From: Eulemur rufifrons
Lineage: Eukaryota; Chordata; Mammalia; Primates; Lemuridae
Direction of reading: 5' to 3'
DNA length: 64,000 bases
Assembly: GCF_041146395.1 (NCBI RefSeq)
Contig: NC_090989.1
Coordinates: forward strand, 47,890,501 to 47,954,500
The translations under genes and the position numbers were made by a program. The notes beneath the pieces were generated by a model that saw only the letters and a program-made list of their open reading frames with translations, did not search any database and was not told where the DNA came from. Within the stretch, counting starts at the first letter, position 1, and each line of letters starts with the position of its first letter. Shown here one piece after another: positions 22,761 through 34,429 of this stretch.

Positions 22761-22920
22761 TCCCAGGATAAGGAGTATCTCCATCTTCTGGGGATCCATG
22801 AGAAATACAGATTCTTGGGTCTTGCTCTAAACTTACTGAATCAGAAATCTGGGGGTGGGGCCCAGAAGTCTGTGCTTTAAAAAGCTCTGCAGGTGATTAT
22901 GCTTGAAGATCACTGTACTA
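22760..22920 (+). mobile_element. MER5-like hAT element
   Basis: The text 'actgaatcagaaatctgggg', 'gtggggcccagaagtctgtg' and 'gctctgcaggtgattatg' follows the body of MER5A/B, a non-autonomous hAT-Charlie family. Ends are degraded ('gaagatcactg' at the right). A better preserved member is at 35.7 kb. Confidence 0.6.
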
Positions 22921-22929
22921 AGTATATTA

Positions 22930-23710
22930 AGTAGATGTAAAATTTGTAAACCTTTGTTTGTCCTTAGGTTTCTCAGAAATAGTATGGTAACAAGGTGATT
23001 CAAAGTGGAAAAGACCCCTTGAAGACATTGTTATAATTTTGACTTTTAGTTTTGCCAGGCAATATCATTGCTAATGAATAGTTTCCGATGACCATATATG
23101 GGATAGAGTTACTCCAATTGTGTTTGACTGTGTGAGACTTACCACCTGAGTTAAGAACCTTACTGTCATTAGACAACCTGGCAAAAGGTGTTTAAGTTTG
23201 TATGGAAAGTGTAGGTCCTCTATCCAGTTGCATAAACAGAATTTCTTGGGGCACAGTTGTCAGGCTGTGTGGCCCTGTAAGCTTTTCCTACATGGCTTTT
23301 TATGAAGCAAGATTGGGAAAAAGGAGAGGGTTTGAATGGGTCCTAAGGGTCCTTCTAAAGGCAGGTTGTATTATTGTTTTGCTCTCTTAGTTTTACTTAG
23401 TCAGTGTTCACTTGCCCTCTGGCCTGATCACAGCTCTCTAGTCCCATGAGAGTCAATTGTTAAGCCTAATTACAGTTGCTTTGGACTTCTCTGAGACTCT
23501 CATAGCAAAGGTTTCTTTTTAGGTGTTTGATCAGTTTTCTGTCATAGGTTGTCCCTAATCACACACTGGATGCCTCTCTCCTCTTGGTGCCTCCTGTTCA
23601 GTGATAATAAATGTTTTCTATCCAGTCCAAGAAGAATCGTAGCCTGCAATTACTTATGGAGGCCGCCTAATTTTACATTGGAAAAAGCTGAAGTCTAGGG
23701 AGGGATGGTA
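22930..23710. other. Unassigned non-coding DNA
   Basis: No gene or nameable repeat found. Confidence 0.5.
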
Positions 23711-23714
23711 ACAT

Positions 23715-23830
23715 ATTCATTCATTCAGTTGTTCAAAAATACTTACTGGACATCTATGCACACTATGGGCCAGGCATTGTTTAGTAACAGCATAAATGTG
23801 ATTGGAGTAAAGGAATCATTAACTCCCATG
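23715..23830 (+). repeat. L2/MIR-type fragment
   Basis: 'attcattcattcagttgttc', 'aaatacttactggacatc' and 'atgggccaggcattgtttag' match the widespread LINE-2 phrase ending in 'gtgccaggcactgtt'. Short and diverged. Confidence 0.5.
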
Positions 23831-24321
23831 TCAGTCCTTTTTACACTGGCCTGCTTTTAAAAACCCATTGAATAAAAATGAAATAAAAGAAACCAAATCA
23901 ATAAAAAGTAATAAAATAAAAATAAATAGGGAAAGAAAAAATGGAGAGGAAAAAAGAGACATAACAAAGAGAAAAGGTCATTTGGGAGCTAAGGGCCTTC
24001 TGGATGACTAGACACACACATTTACTTTTCTGTCCCCAAAGTTCCATTGGGATGAAAAATAAGACTAGCACCAAAGCAGCACTAGGAAATGAGGAGAGTG
24101 ATATGAGCAGAAGGAACACATTTCTGGAAGATGCAAAGCAGATAGAATTGGATCAATAAAGTAACCAAATAGAACTGATACATACAGTTAATACAAATGA
24201 AGGAAAGTAGCAATGGAAGAAGTTTGTTTGCTTGTTTGTTTTTGAACAGAACTTTGGAGGAACCCAAAGACCATAATCATTAGGAGGAATGGAAAGTATA
24301 CATCTATGTGACATTTAATAG
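23831..24321. other. Unassigned A-rich DNA
   Basis: A-rich plus strand with no gene or clear repeat. It ends at the left duplication of the retrocopy described next. Confidence 0.5.
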
Positions 24322-24338
24322 AAAGAATAATGAAACTG
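24322..24338 (+). repeat. Retrocopy target duplication, left
   Basis: AAAGAATAATGAAACTG, 17 bp, identical to 24777-24793. The pair brackets an A-tailed insert, the signature of L1-mediated retroposition. Confidence 0.9.
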
Positions 24339-24776
24339 CTGAGCAGCACACAGCAGATTCAAGGTATCTAAGGATTTGACCTCCTATGTTGCAGTGGGAG
24401 ACAATATTCCAGCTACAGGAAAAGGGTGCCATGGGAAAGAAGTATCCACCTAGGGAAGCATGGTCATTGCCATTGAAATCATCATTACCGAGGGCCCGTT
24501 GCTGCACGGCACAGCTGGTTTCTACACAAAAGAAACTTTCTCTGCGAGCTTGAGTACGTTTCCTTGCTTCTCTAAGCCTCAGTTTCCTGATCTGTAATAT
24601 GGTATGTAGGGGCCAGGAGGAGGGGAGGAGAGGTTGCTGTCACTCACCTTGCAAGAATATTGTGAGGACCTACAAGATAATATATGTAAAAGCCTTAACA
24701 CAATGCCTGATGTCTGAGGGGTGCTTAATAAATGGTAACTATGTATTGTGAACAGTTTAAAAAAAAAAAAAAAAAA
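24339..24776 (+). pseudogene. Orphan processed retrocopy of an unidentified transcript
   Basis: An insert of about 420 bp ending in a long A-run (24758-24779) and bracketed by perfect 17-bp duplications. It is therefore a 5'-truncated copy of a polyadenylated RNA put in place by L1 machinery. The last part, from about 24558, is a sense MIR that supplies the AATAAA near 24727, some 26 bases before the A-run. The source RNA therefore used a MIR-derived poly(A) signal. No protein frame is recognised, so the copied piece is probably 3' UTR or a non-coding RNA. I cannot name the parent gene from sequence alone. Perfect duplications and a nearly pure tail suggest a fairly recent event. Confidence 0.8.
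24558..24750 (+). repeat. MIR inside the retrocopy
   Basis: 'agcctcagtttcctgatctg' followed by 'attgtgaggacctacaagat', 'aatgcctgatgtctgagggg' and 'taataaatggtaactatg' is a MIR SINE in sense orientation. It lies inside the retroposed insert and so was carried in as part of the source RNA. Confidence 0.8.
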
Positions 24777-24793
24777 AAAGAATAATGAAACTG
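24777..24793 (+). repeat. Retrocopy target duplication, right
   Basis: AAAGAATAATGAAACTG, identical to 24322-24338. The first three As merge with the A-tail. Confidence 0.9.
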
Positions 24794-25019
24794 GGATGCT
24801 CCAACACCTGGAAAAGGCATTCTTACCCAGCTCCAACAGAACTGGCACAACTGTTTGAGAGGTAATAAAGGGGCAGATGGATTCTGACCCTGTGGATAAG
24901 CATGGGACACTTAAAGTGAGTGCTGGAGCTAGAAAGAGAAGTCAGGCAGTGCTCCCAGGTAATACTGGTTGCCAATAGGGTTAGACTTCCCATCTTCTAA
25001 TGGCAAGCTCCCATCCATC

Positions 25020-25390
25020 TGTTGGGTCTGCATGTTTATGTCTCCCAAAATTCATATATTGAAACTCTGGATTCCAACAGGATTCTGGTATTAGGAGGTA
25101 GAGCTTTTAGGAGATAACTAGGTCATGAGCGTGAAACCGTCATGATGGATTAATGCCTCATAGGAAGAGACATGAGAGAGCTCGCTTTCTGTTTTTGTTC
25201 TCTGCCACATGAGAACACCTCACGAAGATGGTCATCTGCAAACGAGGAAGTGGTCCCTCACCAGACACTGGGTCTGCCAGTGCCTTGATCATGAATTTCC
25301 TAGTGTCTGGAACTGTGAACTATAAATGTTTGTTGTTTAAGTTGCCCAGTCTATGGTAATTTATTATAGCAGCCTGAATGCACAAAGACA
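25020..25390 (+). mobile_element. MaLR (MST-type) solo LTR
   Basis: A 371-bp LTR from TGTTGGGTCTGCATGTTTAT to CTGAATGCACAAAGACA. Internal phrases such as 'ccaaaattcatatattgaaa', 'ggtcatgagcgtgaaaccg' and 'gtctggaactgtgaactat' fix the family. The flanking 5-mers CCATC (25015-25019) and CCACC (25391-25395) agree in 4 of 5 positions and may be the target duplication. There is no coding sequence. Confidence 0.8.
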
Positions 25391-26300
25391 CCACCCAGTT
25401 CTCTTACCATAGTCATGACTTCTGCCATTTGCAATCAAATTCACTAACAAGGGAACTGTAACTTTCATATTTGCCACCTATATTGATCATCCTAAGCCCA
25501 CTCTTATAAATATAAATGAACAACTAAGCATCTCTACATATTAATGTAACAGCCTAAAAACGAGTCACCAAACTAAGCAAACTGACTCAATTCTTCAAAT
25601 TGAATTACTGGAAAAATATAGAAAAGCTTATTAAAACAATTTAGTTAGTATCTTGAAAGAGTTTGGGGGGACGCTGTATTCACATAACTAGAACAGGCTA
25701 TTAACAAAAGTAAAAAATAAGAGAGAATTCATAGAAATTTTTAAAAAACAATATAATTGTTGAAATAAATGTAACAGGACACTTGAAGATGTAGACTGTA
25801 ATGTTCTTAATCTCCAAAAGCTTTTTCATCTAGATAGACAGGACTAGTCACTCTGGAGCTAATTTTTGTTCAGAAAAGGGCCACTTGAATGGACACAAAT
25901 GGTCCACTTCCCAGGTGAAAGAAGATATACGAAGTTCCATGGCTGCCTTTAATCTGACTCTGAAATGATGAGATAGTTATTGGAGAGGAGATGGGAATAT
26001 TTATATAGAGAAGAAGTGATTTTCCAAGAGGGTCAACCTATTCCCCTTTAAGGTTCAGTGTTGTTAGAACCTCTCTCACTGACCAAGTTTGTGAAAAGTC
26101 CAGTGGCATAATAAACACCAAGTTGCCCGAAGAGGAACTCACTATGGGAGAAAGTGGAATCTGATCAGGTGAGCAAGAGTTAACATCAAAGTCAAAGGTT
26201 CATTTGGGAAAGGCTGGACATGGCATACCATATAGCTGAGACTGGAAATACCTGTGAACCTAGCCGCTCTGGCAGGTTGGTTGCAGTAGCTATAGGAAGA
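25391..26300. other. Mostly unassigned; possible old L1M scrap
   Basis: No gene is seen. From about 25540 to 25800 the sequence is A-rich and resembles the ORF1-proximal part of old L1M elements, but I cannot place it securely. The rest is unassigned. Confidence 0.4.
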
Positions 26301-26304
26301 AAGG

Positions 26305-26900
26305 GAACACTTCCCCTTCACCCCCAGAAGGTTCCCTGAAAGATCACCTCACAATAAGGCAGATTAATAAAAGAAAGTGATTATAAATTTATTTACCGTA
26401 TGCATGGAGAGAATCACAGAGTGATTACCTAATATTCCAGTGGGGTCCAGAAGTTTATATACCCTCACTTTAGGGAGGAGAGGGAGATGAGGAATATAGG
26501 TAATTCTGTTGAGGGCAATAAATCATTACTAGGGAGGATACATAAATACTTGGGAGAATGAATGGATAGGGGGAAACAGATTGACTTATAAATGATTCTC
26601 TTTGGAAATTAAATTAACGTGAGAGACAGGTATTATTTTCAAAACAGGTTGGGCCAGGTCTGATTGCATTCTTGATTTTCTTCCCTGCAATAGATATAGA
26701 AATACAGAAATAACAGGGAGGGGAAGGAAAGACAGTTGTTCCTTTTGATGGGTCCATGCATTTTTTTATGAAGATAGAGGGAAAACCTCTTCAAATGCCC
26801 CATAATCTCTATGGGCTTTTAGTTCAAAACACTCTTTATACCAAGGAGTCATATTTTGGGGTGAAATTGCCTGAGTTCCTTCCATAGCAAATAATGATGA
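26305..26900. other. Possible unclassified LTR-like segment
   Basis: A block of different texture (for example 'aaagatcacctcacaataag', 'taaatttatttaccgtatgc', 'ggttgggccaggtctgattg') looks like an interspersed repeat, perhaps an old LTR. I do not recognise the family, see no clear TG/CA ends or duplication, and see no protein frame. Confidence 0.3.
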
Positions 26901-27225
26901 AGTTTGAATGTGAGCCTAAAAACCTATATTCTTGGAGTTTAAGTCTAGAGCATCAGAGAAACTTGTGCAGGGACCTGTACCTCTGCTGGCATAACTGCAG
27001 TGATAGACAAAGTGAAGGAATAGTTTGCAAAAGTGTCCCTGTGTGTCAGCAATGAAGAAATACTATTAGCAGACTCATAATGCTCAAGTTTTCTCTATAA
27101 CCTGCTTGACACAAGGACTAAGGCCTTAGACTGGAGCAAATCCTTTGAATTGTGAAATTTGGGGAGAGCAAGAGCTACCTCAAGAAAAGGATGCCAATTT
27201 AGGTAGGTGTCAGCTAAAGAGCAAT
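26901..27225. other. Unassigned non-coding DNA
   Basis: No gene or clear repeat recognised. Confidence 0.45.
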
Positions 27226-27229
27226 TGAA

Positions 27230-27880
27230 AAATACAAAAGATGTGGCTAAATTCATACTTCCCAACTGCTGAAGTAAATTACACTAATTACCTAAAAAAA
27301 AATCAATAATAAAGATTAGAACAGAAATAAATGAAATAGAGACTAGAAAAATAATAGAAAAGATCAATAAAACTGAGTTGATTTTTTTGTAATGATAAAC
27401 AAAATTTACAAAACTTTAGCTAGACTAAGAAAAAAGAACTCAAATAAAATTATAAATGAAAGAGAAGACATTACAACTGATAGTACAAAAATACAAAGAA
27501 TCATAATTGACTATTATGAACAAGTATATGCCAGCAAATTGTCTGACCTAGAAGAAATGAATAAATTGCTAGAAACTGTTACAATTTACCAAGACTGAAT
27601 CATAAAAAAATAGAAAATCTGAATAGACAAATAATGAGTAAGGGGATTGAATCAGTAATCAAAAAACTTCCAGTAAAGAAAAGCCTAGGACCTGATGACT
27701 TCATTGGTGAATTCTACCAAACATTAAAAGAAGATTTAATGCCAGTCTTCTAACTCTTCCAGGAAATTGAAGAGGAGGAAATACTCCCAAACTCATTTTA
27801 TGAGGCCAGCATTACACAGATACTAAAGTCAGAATAAGGAACTACAAGAAAAAGAAAACTTCAGGATGATCAAAAGAATG
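27230..27880 (+). repeat. Old L1M ORF2 fragment
   Basis: Sense ORF2 of an old L1, in the linker between endonuclease and reverse transcriptase and the start of the latter. Readable parts include [20 protein letters not shown], the later 'KKLPVKKSLGPDDF' region near 27660-27705, and LPNSFYEAS near 27785. The frame is broken by many stops and shifts (for example after codon 'YQD' at 27598). It is 5'- and 3'-truncated here. Confidence 0.75.
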
Positions 27881-27899
27881 GAAAAACAAACACTACACG

Positions 27900-28135
27900 C
27901 ATTCACCATTAAATTGGTACTAATCAATCAACACTTACGTGCACATAGGGAAGTAACATTCATCAGGGATCAGGCAGGGGGGGGTGAGAGAAGGGGATGG
28001 GTAAATTCACACTTAATGGGTGCCGTGCGCACTTCCTGGGGGATGGGTAGGCTTGTAGCTTTGACTTGGAAGGTGCAAAGGCAATATTTGTGACCAAAAA
28101 CTTTGTACCCCCATAATAGTCTGAAATAAAAAAAT
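27900..28135 (+). mobile_element. Lemur-lineage L1 3' end, older single-unit type
   Basis: A 5'-truncated L1 3' end beginning with the ORF2-proximal 'atcaatcaacacttacgtgc' stretch and ending 'aactttgtacccccataata' plus an A-rich tail (about 28125-28138). It has one copy of the G-rich unit (27975-28075), whereas the full-length element at 4.9 kb has two. The boundary with the L1M fragment upstream is approximate and no target duplication is clear. Confidence 0.75.
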
Positions 28136-28149
28136 AAATGAAAATTTTA

Positions 28150-29170
28150 GAAAAACCCACAAAAACCAAAAAACTTAATATCAGAAAAGATGTGGTTGAA
28201 ATCAAATCAGTTTTATGAATAATCAAACCAAGAAATGTTCTAAGAATGTAATGCAAATAGACTAATATTGTGAAAGGAACTTGGAAGGAAAGATGCTGTT
28301 CAATATATGAGGTATAGATATGCACAGGGCATGTAAGATATTTAGAGATCACAATGTCTACCTAATAAAACTTGTATAAGAAAAAAACTAGAGAGAAAGG
28401 AAGGAATGTCACAACCAAAGTAACAATAGAAGAGGTTTGTTTTTTATTTCCTGAGCTGAGAGAAGATATTAATCTTTTGATTTAAAGGACTTAGAATACA
28501 GAACAGCAATATCGCAGAAAGGGATCTAAGAATATTAGGGTGAAATTTATGAAATCCTAAGGGAAAGAGAAAAGCTTATAATTTTCTAGAGAGAAAAAAG
28601 GGATTAGCCACAAAGGAAGAAAAATCCGAGTGACGTTGGTATTTTCCAGCAATGCTAGAAAATATGGAATCATACCTATACAATCCTGAGGAATTTGAAT
28701 CTTGGATGCTCCATCCGATAAGCTAAGATTCAAGTGTGAGGACAAAACAAAGACAATTTCAGACATGGAAAGTTGACACTCTCTGGAAACATAAATTACT
28801 ATAGGATGTTCCTTAGAAAAATAAAAAGGGAAATCAGAAAAGAAGACGCAGGGTATGGTGAATAAAATATGCAATATGACTTTTAATAAGTCTGAGTAGT
28901 CATGACCATTCACACAAAGTAGGTGTGAATTTGGTATGATTGTTAAGAGTCTTAAAACAGAAGAAGCATAGAAGCATAATAAAAGAGTATTAAGTATTAC
29001 TGTAAGTCATTGGGAGGTTTCCAGTAATAAAAACTTACTACATATAAGCACACATCTAAAGGTGATATATCTTAGGAATAGAAGCCAAGAAAAACTATTA
29101 TAAATTCAAAATTAAGCTGAAAAGATACAATTGATTGTATAATAAATAAAAAATCTCAGTAATCAAAACT
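28150..29170 (+). repeat. HAL1 / L1M ORF1-type relic
   Basis: The text near 28580-28770 ('ttagccacaaaggaagaaaa', 'tttccagcaatgctagaaaa', 'caatttcagacatggaaag') follows the ORF1 C-terminal coding part of HAL1 or L1M elements, and the AT-rich remainder fits its 3' region. There is no intact frame. HAL1 is a non-autonomous half-L1 with ORF1 only; telling it from L1M needs alignment. Confidence 0.5.
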
Positions 29171-29194
29171 CCAAATTTATGTAGTGAGACCAGT

Positions 29195-29400
29195 ACCTTA
29201 TTATTAATAGCTAATATTATTTGAGGGCTTATTGCATGCCAGATATTGCCCTAGATGGATGCTATTACTGTCTCCACTTATAGATGAGGAAATTAAGGAC
29301 AGAGAGATTAAGTAACTTACCCAAAGTCATCAGCTAGGAGGGGGCAAAGACAGGCAATCTACCGTCAAAGCTGTGCTCTAAATCACTACCCTAACTATTA
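29195..29400 (-). repeat. MIR
   Basis: Antisense MIR: 'gcttattgcatgccagatat', 'tatagatgaggaaattaagg' and 'attaagtaacttacccaaag' are the reverse complement of the MIR core and 3' part. Nearly full length. Confidence 0.85.
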
Positions 29401-29544
29401 CGTTCTCGACCTCTTGTTGGAATATAAATTGTTCAGAAATGACTCTATAATACAGAGAAACTAACACTCTGTCTTATACAGTCTGCAGGCATTTTTCTAA
29501 CATGTATCAGATGTGTTTCTTATACCTTGTGTATTCTGAACTGT

Positions 29545-29880
29545 TAGTAAGTTATTGTCACAAAATTCTGTGTAATAAACCACCTCAAAACCTGGTGGTT
29601 TTAAACAACTATCATTTGTTCTCATAGATCTGTGGTTCACCTGAGGGTTTGCTCTAAGCTTCGCTTACCTGGGGTGGGTTGGCCCAGTTCCATATGTCTG
29701 TCGTCTTCCCCTTGGGACCTGCAGGCCAGCCAGATCACAAGTTTTTCATAGCGTGGCAGAGGCACAAAAGAGCAAGCTCAAACATGCAGGTGCTTTTCAA
29801 GCCTTTGGTCTCATTGCACCTGTTAACATTCCATTGATCAACCCACATGGCCTGGGAGAAACTGGAAAGTCATATGACAA
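29545..29880. repeat. Old MER-type interspersed repeat
   Basis: 'aataaaccacctcaaaacct', 'gtggttttaaacaactatca' and a GC-richer body up to 'aaagtcatatgacaaagg' follow a repeat common in mammal genomes. I recognise the pattern but am not sure of its name or class. Confidence 0.45.
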
Positions 29881-31599
29881 AGGATAAAAATTCAGGACGG
29901 GATAATGAATTAGGGCCATTAACACCGTATAACATCACCAATCTACTTCTTTCATTGTTATTACTTGGGGAAAATAATCATAAACAAAACATACACACAG
30001 ATTTGAGAGCAATGGGCTTTTTGGAAACAGTGTAGATGAAATAATCACATTAGTACCCCCAGGGACCAACAGAGTGTCTGTCAAATACTATGCCGATAAA
30101 TCTTGGATGAAATAATAAATTATTATTCACTCATTCATTCATTCAAAGAAAACCTTCCTTAACCAAAATGATCCTTTAAGGATGTGATGTTGGGATTCTC
30201 CTTCCACCTAGTGTTGAGATCACTCTTTGTGCAGCAACTGAGGGTGGAAGGTGAGGATAGGCAAAAGAATTAAAAGACCTAAGACAAAAATATATATTCT
30301 ATTTACAATTAGTAGAAAGTAAAATGGTGAATGGATAAATGAGAGTGGAACATGCTTTTTCTGATTCTAGGTAGGGGTTTCAGAAGAAATTTTTCAAGAG
30401 CACTTGATAAAATAGTCCGGAGATTGGCTTTTTGCCACTATTAAAGGTAAAACCTTGAAAAAGTTCCTTAACTTTTCTGAGTGACAAATTTTCTTATCAT
30501 TAAAATTGGGCCAGAGGATCTCTAAGATTCTTTTCAGTCCTAAGGATTTAGGAAGGAAATTTTTAAAAAGGAAAATATGAAGACAGTATAGATGGAAATT
30601 TATTGAAATGTATTTTATGAAATTAGAAGCAGCAGCTGATTTATAAGAAGCAATAACATTTTCTCTAAAATGATTAATTGTAATTGAGCAATTACTGTTG
30701 ATATAAGAATGAATAGATCTCATGAGTAAAATTGTAAAGCTCATTCCAAACTTTCAAACTAAAAGAAACAGCAAGGTACTCTAAATTTAAAAAAAAATCA
30801 GTACTAGATAAATTATGAATAGGAAAGACTAAAGATTATAGAGCTAACGCTGGGTTGTAAGTCACTGACTAGTCTCTGATTCAAAGTGATATACTAAAGA
30901 AAGAAAATAAGAAATGACACAGTGGCACTACCCTAAGATATATCTTTTTCAGTTGACAATGTGTCCCATGTACTTCCTGTATTGTGTTATGACAGAGCAT
31001 AGTTACCATTTGTTCCATCAACTCAAAAGGCTATGGCCATGTTCCAAACTTATCTACCTTCCTCTAAAAAGCAGTTATAAATCCACAATCCACTAATGTA
31101 TATGAATATACATTATAGATTAGGTTTATGTATACAAAATGACTCACTTCACCAACTTGGAGTAGCAATATATCACGTCTCCTTTATTTTGCCAATTAAT
31201 CATTCAAGCAACAATATGTCTTTGGTAGCAGGAAGTCCAGCATTTCCTGTTTGAGTGCTTCTTCTCATGCCAAAGGCTAGCAGTCATATTTCTAAGATAA
31301 TTGCAGATTTGCAGTGGACCTCTGCTTATAGCTTCTCCTTGCCATATGGTGTCACAATGGAAGGTTGATCCTGTCCAGTTCCATAGATGTCCATCACTTT
31401 GTGGTTGTAATAAATATAAGTGATTTTTTGTGTGATTATAAATGTAAGAAATATTTAAGTTGATCTCAACATGTAAAGGATTTGTAGAAACAAAGGATAT
31501 AAAATCATCCCAGGAGAAAAATATGATAATGACATAAACAGAAAATTTGCAAAATAATAAATAACTATGACCGAAGTGTGAAAGTGTTCAACACCACAG
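29881..31599. other. Unassigned non-coding DNA with one MIR scrap
   Basis: About 1.7 kb with no gene. A weak sense MIR is likely at 30435-30545 ('gttccttaacttttctgagt' then 'tctaagattcttttcagtcc'). The remainder is unassigned. Confidence 0.5.
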
Positions 31600-32215
31600 T
31601 TATCAGCTTATTGCCTCTCAACTCCAAATTCATCCTTCAGGACCTGTGCTGATACAATAGACTGGATTCTTATGCATTTCTTTCTCACAATAAGCATGAC
31701 ATTAAGCTTTGTCAGTAGAGGGCACTGGAGGGACATCACTAGAGTAAGGGACCTCCTCTTATTGGGGTTGGTGTGCTGTGTTTTGTTTATTCCGGCTCCT
31801 ACTATATGATGGGCCAGCTGTGTAGGAATGTAGGGACATCCAGTGGTGCTGTGCCCCAGCTGTGTGCCCATGGTGCACACTCCCTCATCAATCTCCCGGC
31901 CTTGGCCTAGACGTGGTAAACACCTTCAAGGGGTCCTCCTGATGCCGACACTACCCAGGTCAAAACTTGAGCGTGCAGAAGTACTCTGGTTCCCTGTGTA
32001 TGTCCATCCACTGTGAGCAACTGTACCCTGGTGGGTTGTTTCTTATGGCTTTCCCAGAGCAACACCACCTGCTTTAGGCCTATACCCACAGTGGCACTTT
32101 CCTATCTGCCTGCCCACCAGCCTTGGCCCACCTGCATGCCAAAGGCTAGTTCCTGCTTGCTTGGTGACTGAGGACCAACTCTGGCCTCAGAATTGAGGAC
32201 CTGAGAATTTTAATG
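31600..32215. other. GC-richer block, unclassified
   Basis: This block has higher GC than its surroundings, starts near 'gtcagtagagggcactggag' (31713) and runs to the Alu flank. It may be an old LTR or other repeat. Open frames of 60-90 codons on the minus strand have no recognisable domain. I assign no function. Confidence 0.3.
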
Positions 32216-32253
32216 GACCTGAGAAATTTCACAGTTCATGGCAAAGAATTTAA

Positions 32254-32581
<328 letters not shown>

Positions 32582-32589
32582 ATCTTTGA

Positions 32590-32950
32590 CTTTTATAATC
32601 AGTCCCAGATAATGTATTCCATATCTGCTATGTAACAGAATGAAAGGACTTGACTTTACAAATCTTTAGTAATTTTAACTTAGGACATTTTTAGAACCAA
32701 GATTTCAGATCTCATAATGAGAAAACACAAATGCTTAATCATTTGTATTCTAACTGTAATAAGCAGATATTCACTTCAGTTGACATCAACAATCAAGATT
32801 TATTGATCTTTGCTAAGTATCATCTAAAATAATGTCAAGGTCAATAGGTACACCAGAGACTACTGATCTTGTATGAAGGCTAGAAAGTCATTATTGCACC
32901 CCCCTCCCCCATATTATAAAATTTGTTTTACAAAGTGTAGTTTTCAGAAA
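32590..32950. other. Unassigned non-coding DNA
   Basis: No gene or clear repeat; ends next to the mariner terminal repeat. Confidence 0.45.
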
Positions 32951-32953
32951 GTT

Positions 32954-33550
32954 CAAGGTCTGTCTGGAAAGTATCCAGCCATGCAATATTAAAAATAGAG
33001 GCATTTATCAAAGAAGATAGAAGATTCAAGAAACATTGTACATAGGACAATAAGGCCTCACCCCCGTTCAAAGTAGGCACCTTGGGACCTCACACAGTTC
33101 TCCCAGCGTCTCTGAACCTAACCTGCACACGTTCAACATTCTCAGGTGTTCTGCTTGTTGCAAGCCTTTCAGAACATGGATCACTGTCAACAGATTCTCG
33201 ACCATCTTTGAAGTGTTTATGCCACACTTTTATTTGTGCTGCACTCGTTGCATCTTCCCTGAGAGCCTTCTGAATCATCTGAATAGTTTCTGCGGAGGAA
33301 TGTTCAAGCTTAATTCAAAATTTGATGCAGATTCATTGCTCTACTTGCTCAGTCATTTTGAATATGACGGCCACACAGCACATATGCTCACTCAATGGCG
33401 TCTAGCACCCCACTGACTAGTACAGTGAAGTCATCATTGTTCCCGCATGTGCATTCCAGTCCACTCTCCTTTGCTGCCAGGTTGCATCGATGTGGTGCAA
33501 ACTGTTCTCATTATATTAACAAGGGCTGGATACTTTCTGGACAGACCTGG
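32954..33550 (-). mobile_element. Mariner DNA transposon, internally deleted
   Basis: Both ends carry inverted repeats: plus strand AGGTCTGTCTGGAAAGTATC from 32956, and at the right end the complement of CAGGTCTGTCCAGAAAGTAT (33524-33550), differing by two bases. On the minus strand the N-terminal part of a mariner transposase is readable: start near 33358 (MTEQVEQ), then stops, then IQKALREDATSAAQIKVWHK and FKDGRES, SRTPENVERVQV (to about 33110). The frame then runs straight into 3' end sequence, so the DDD catalytic core is missing. It is a non-autonomous, dead copy. TA duplication is clear only at the right (TGTA) side. Confidence 0.85.
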
Positions 33551-34425
33551 TGTATGTTTCATTCTGAAGGAGAATAAGATGACGACTTAGAGCCTGTTAG
33601 AATTATGGGCATGAAGACTAAACAATAATGCAGTTTAGTAGAACATCACAAAGTCTTTCCTAAAACCACTTCTCTAGCTTATTTGTATTTTGGTGACTGG
33701 ATTTTTAGGTGGAGTGTGGCTGGAGCTAGGGAGATGCTGTCATCAGTCATAAAAAGGCCTATGGAAGAAGTGGAGAGGAAGGAAATCAATGGGTTCAAGA
33801 GTACAGACATCAGAACTGGGAAGAAGAGCAGAGCTGAGAGGAGTCATTTAGATTTTCATTTGTTATAACATTTCCCTGTTCTGAGTAACCCTATTATGTA
33901 AAGTTCTACTATAGTTGGCAGGGTAATGTTACAAAGAGCAGGAGAAGTAACAGAGAGTGTCACAAAAAACCAAAACTTCCTCAAGAAATATATTCATATT
34001 TTTTACAGAGAAGAAATCGATACATGTGCATTAAAATAAGATTTTGATAGCCAGTGAGAATTCTTATTTTTGCAAACATGGGCTTACATTAAAATAAGAC
34101 TGACTGCTGCTCTGAAATAAGCAAGAACCATCAGCAAGAAATTGTTTGCAAAGAAAGACCTATGCAAGTGTACAACAAAAACTTATTACAACTCTCCTGC
34201 AGTTCTCCTACTGAACTCCTACTGAATCTACTAAGAACTTCCAATCCCAAAGTATATTGGAAAATATTCTTTATTTGATCAGCAGGATGATCTTTCCAAA
34301 GTGGGTGATTCTAGTCATAGGTTCACTGAAGAGATGCTAATAAAATAATTTACAGTGGCCTGTTCTAATTGGCAATAATTAGAAAATCATTAATTCTTTC
34401 AACAGATTAATATTAAAATAATTGT
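33551..34425. other. Unassigned non-coding DNA
   Basis: No gene or nameable repeat recognised. Confidence 0.5.
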
Positions 34426-34429
34426 GGAC

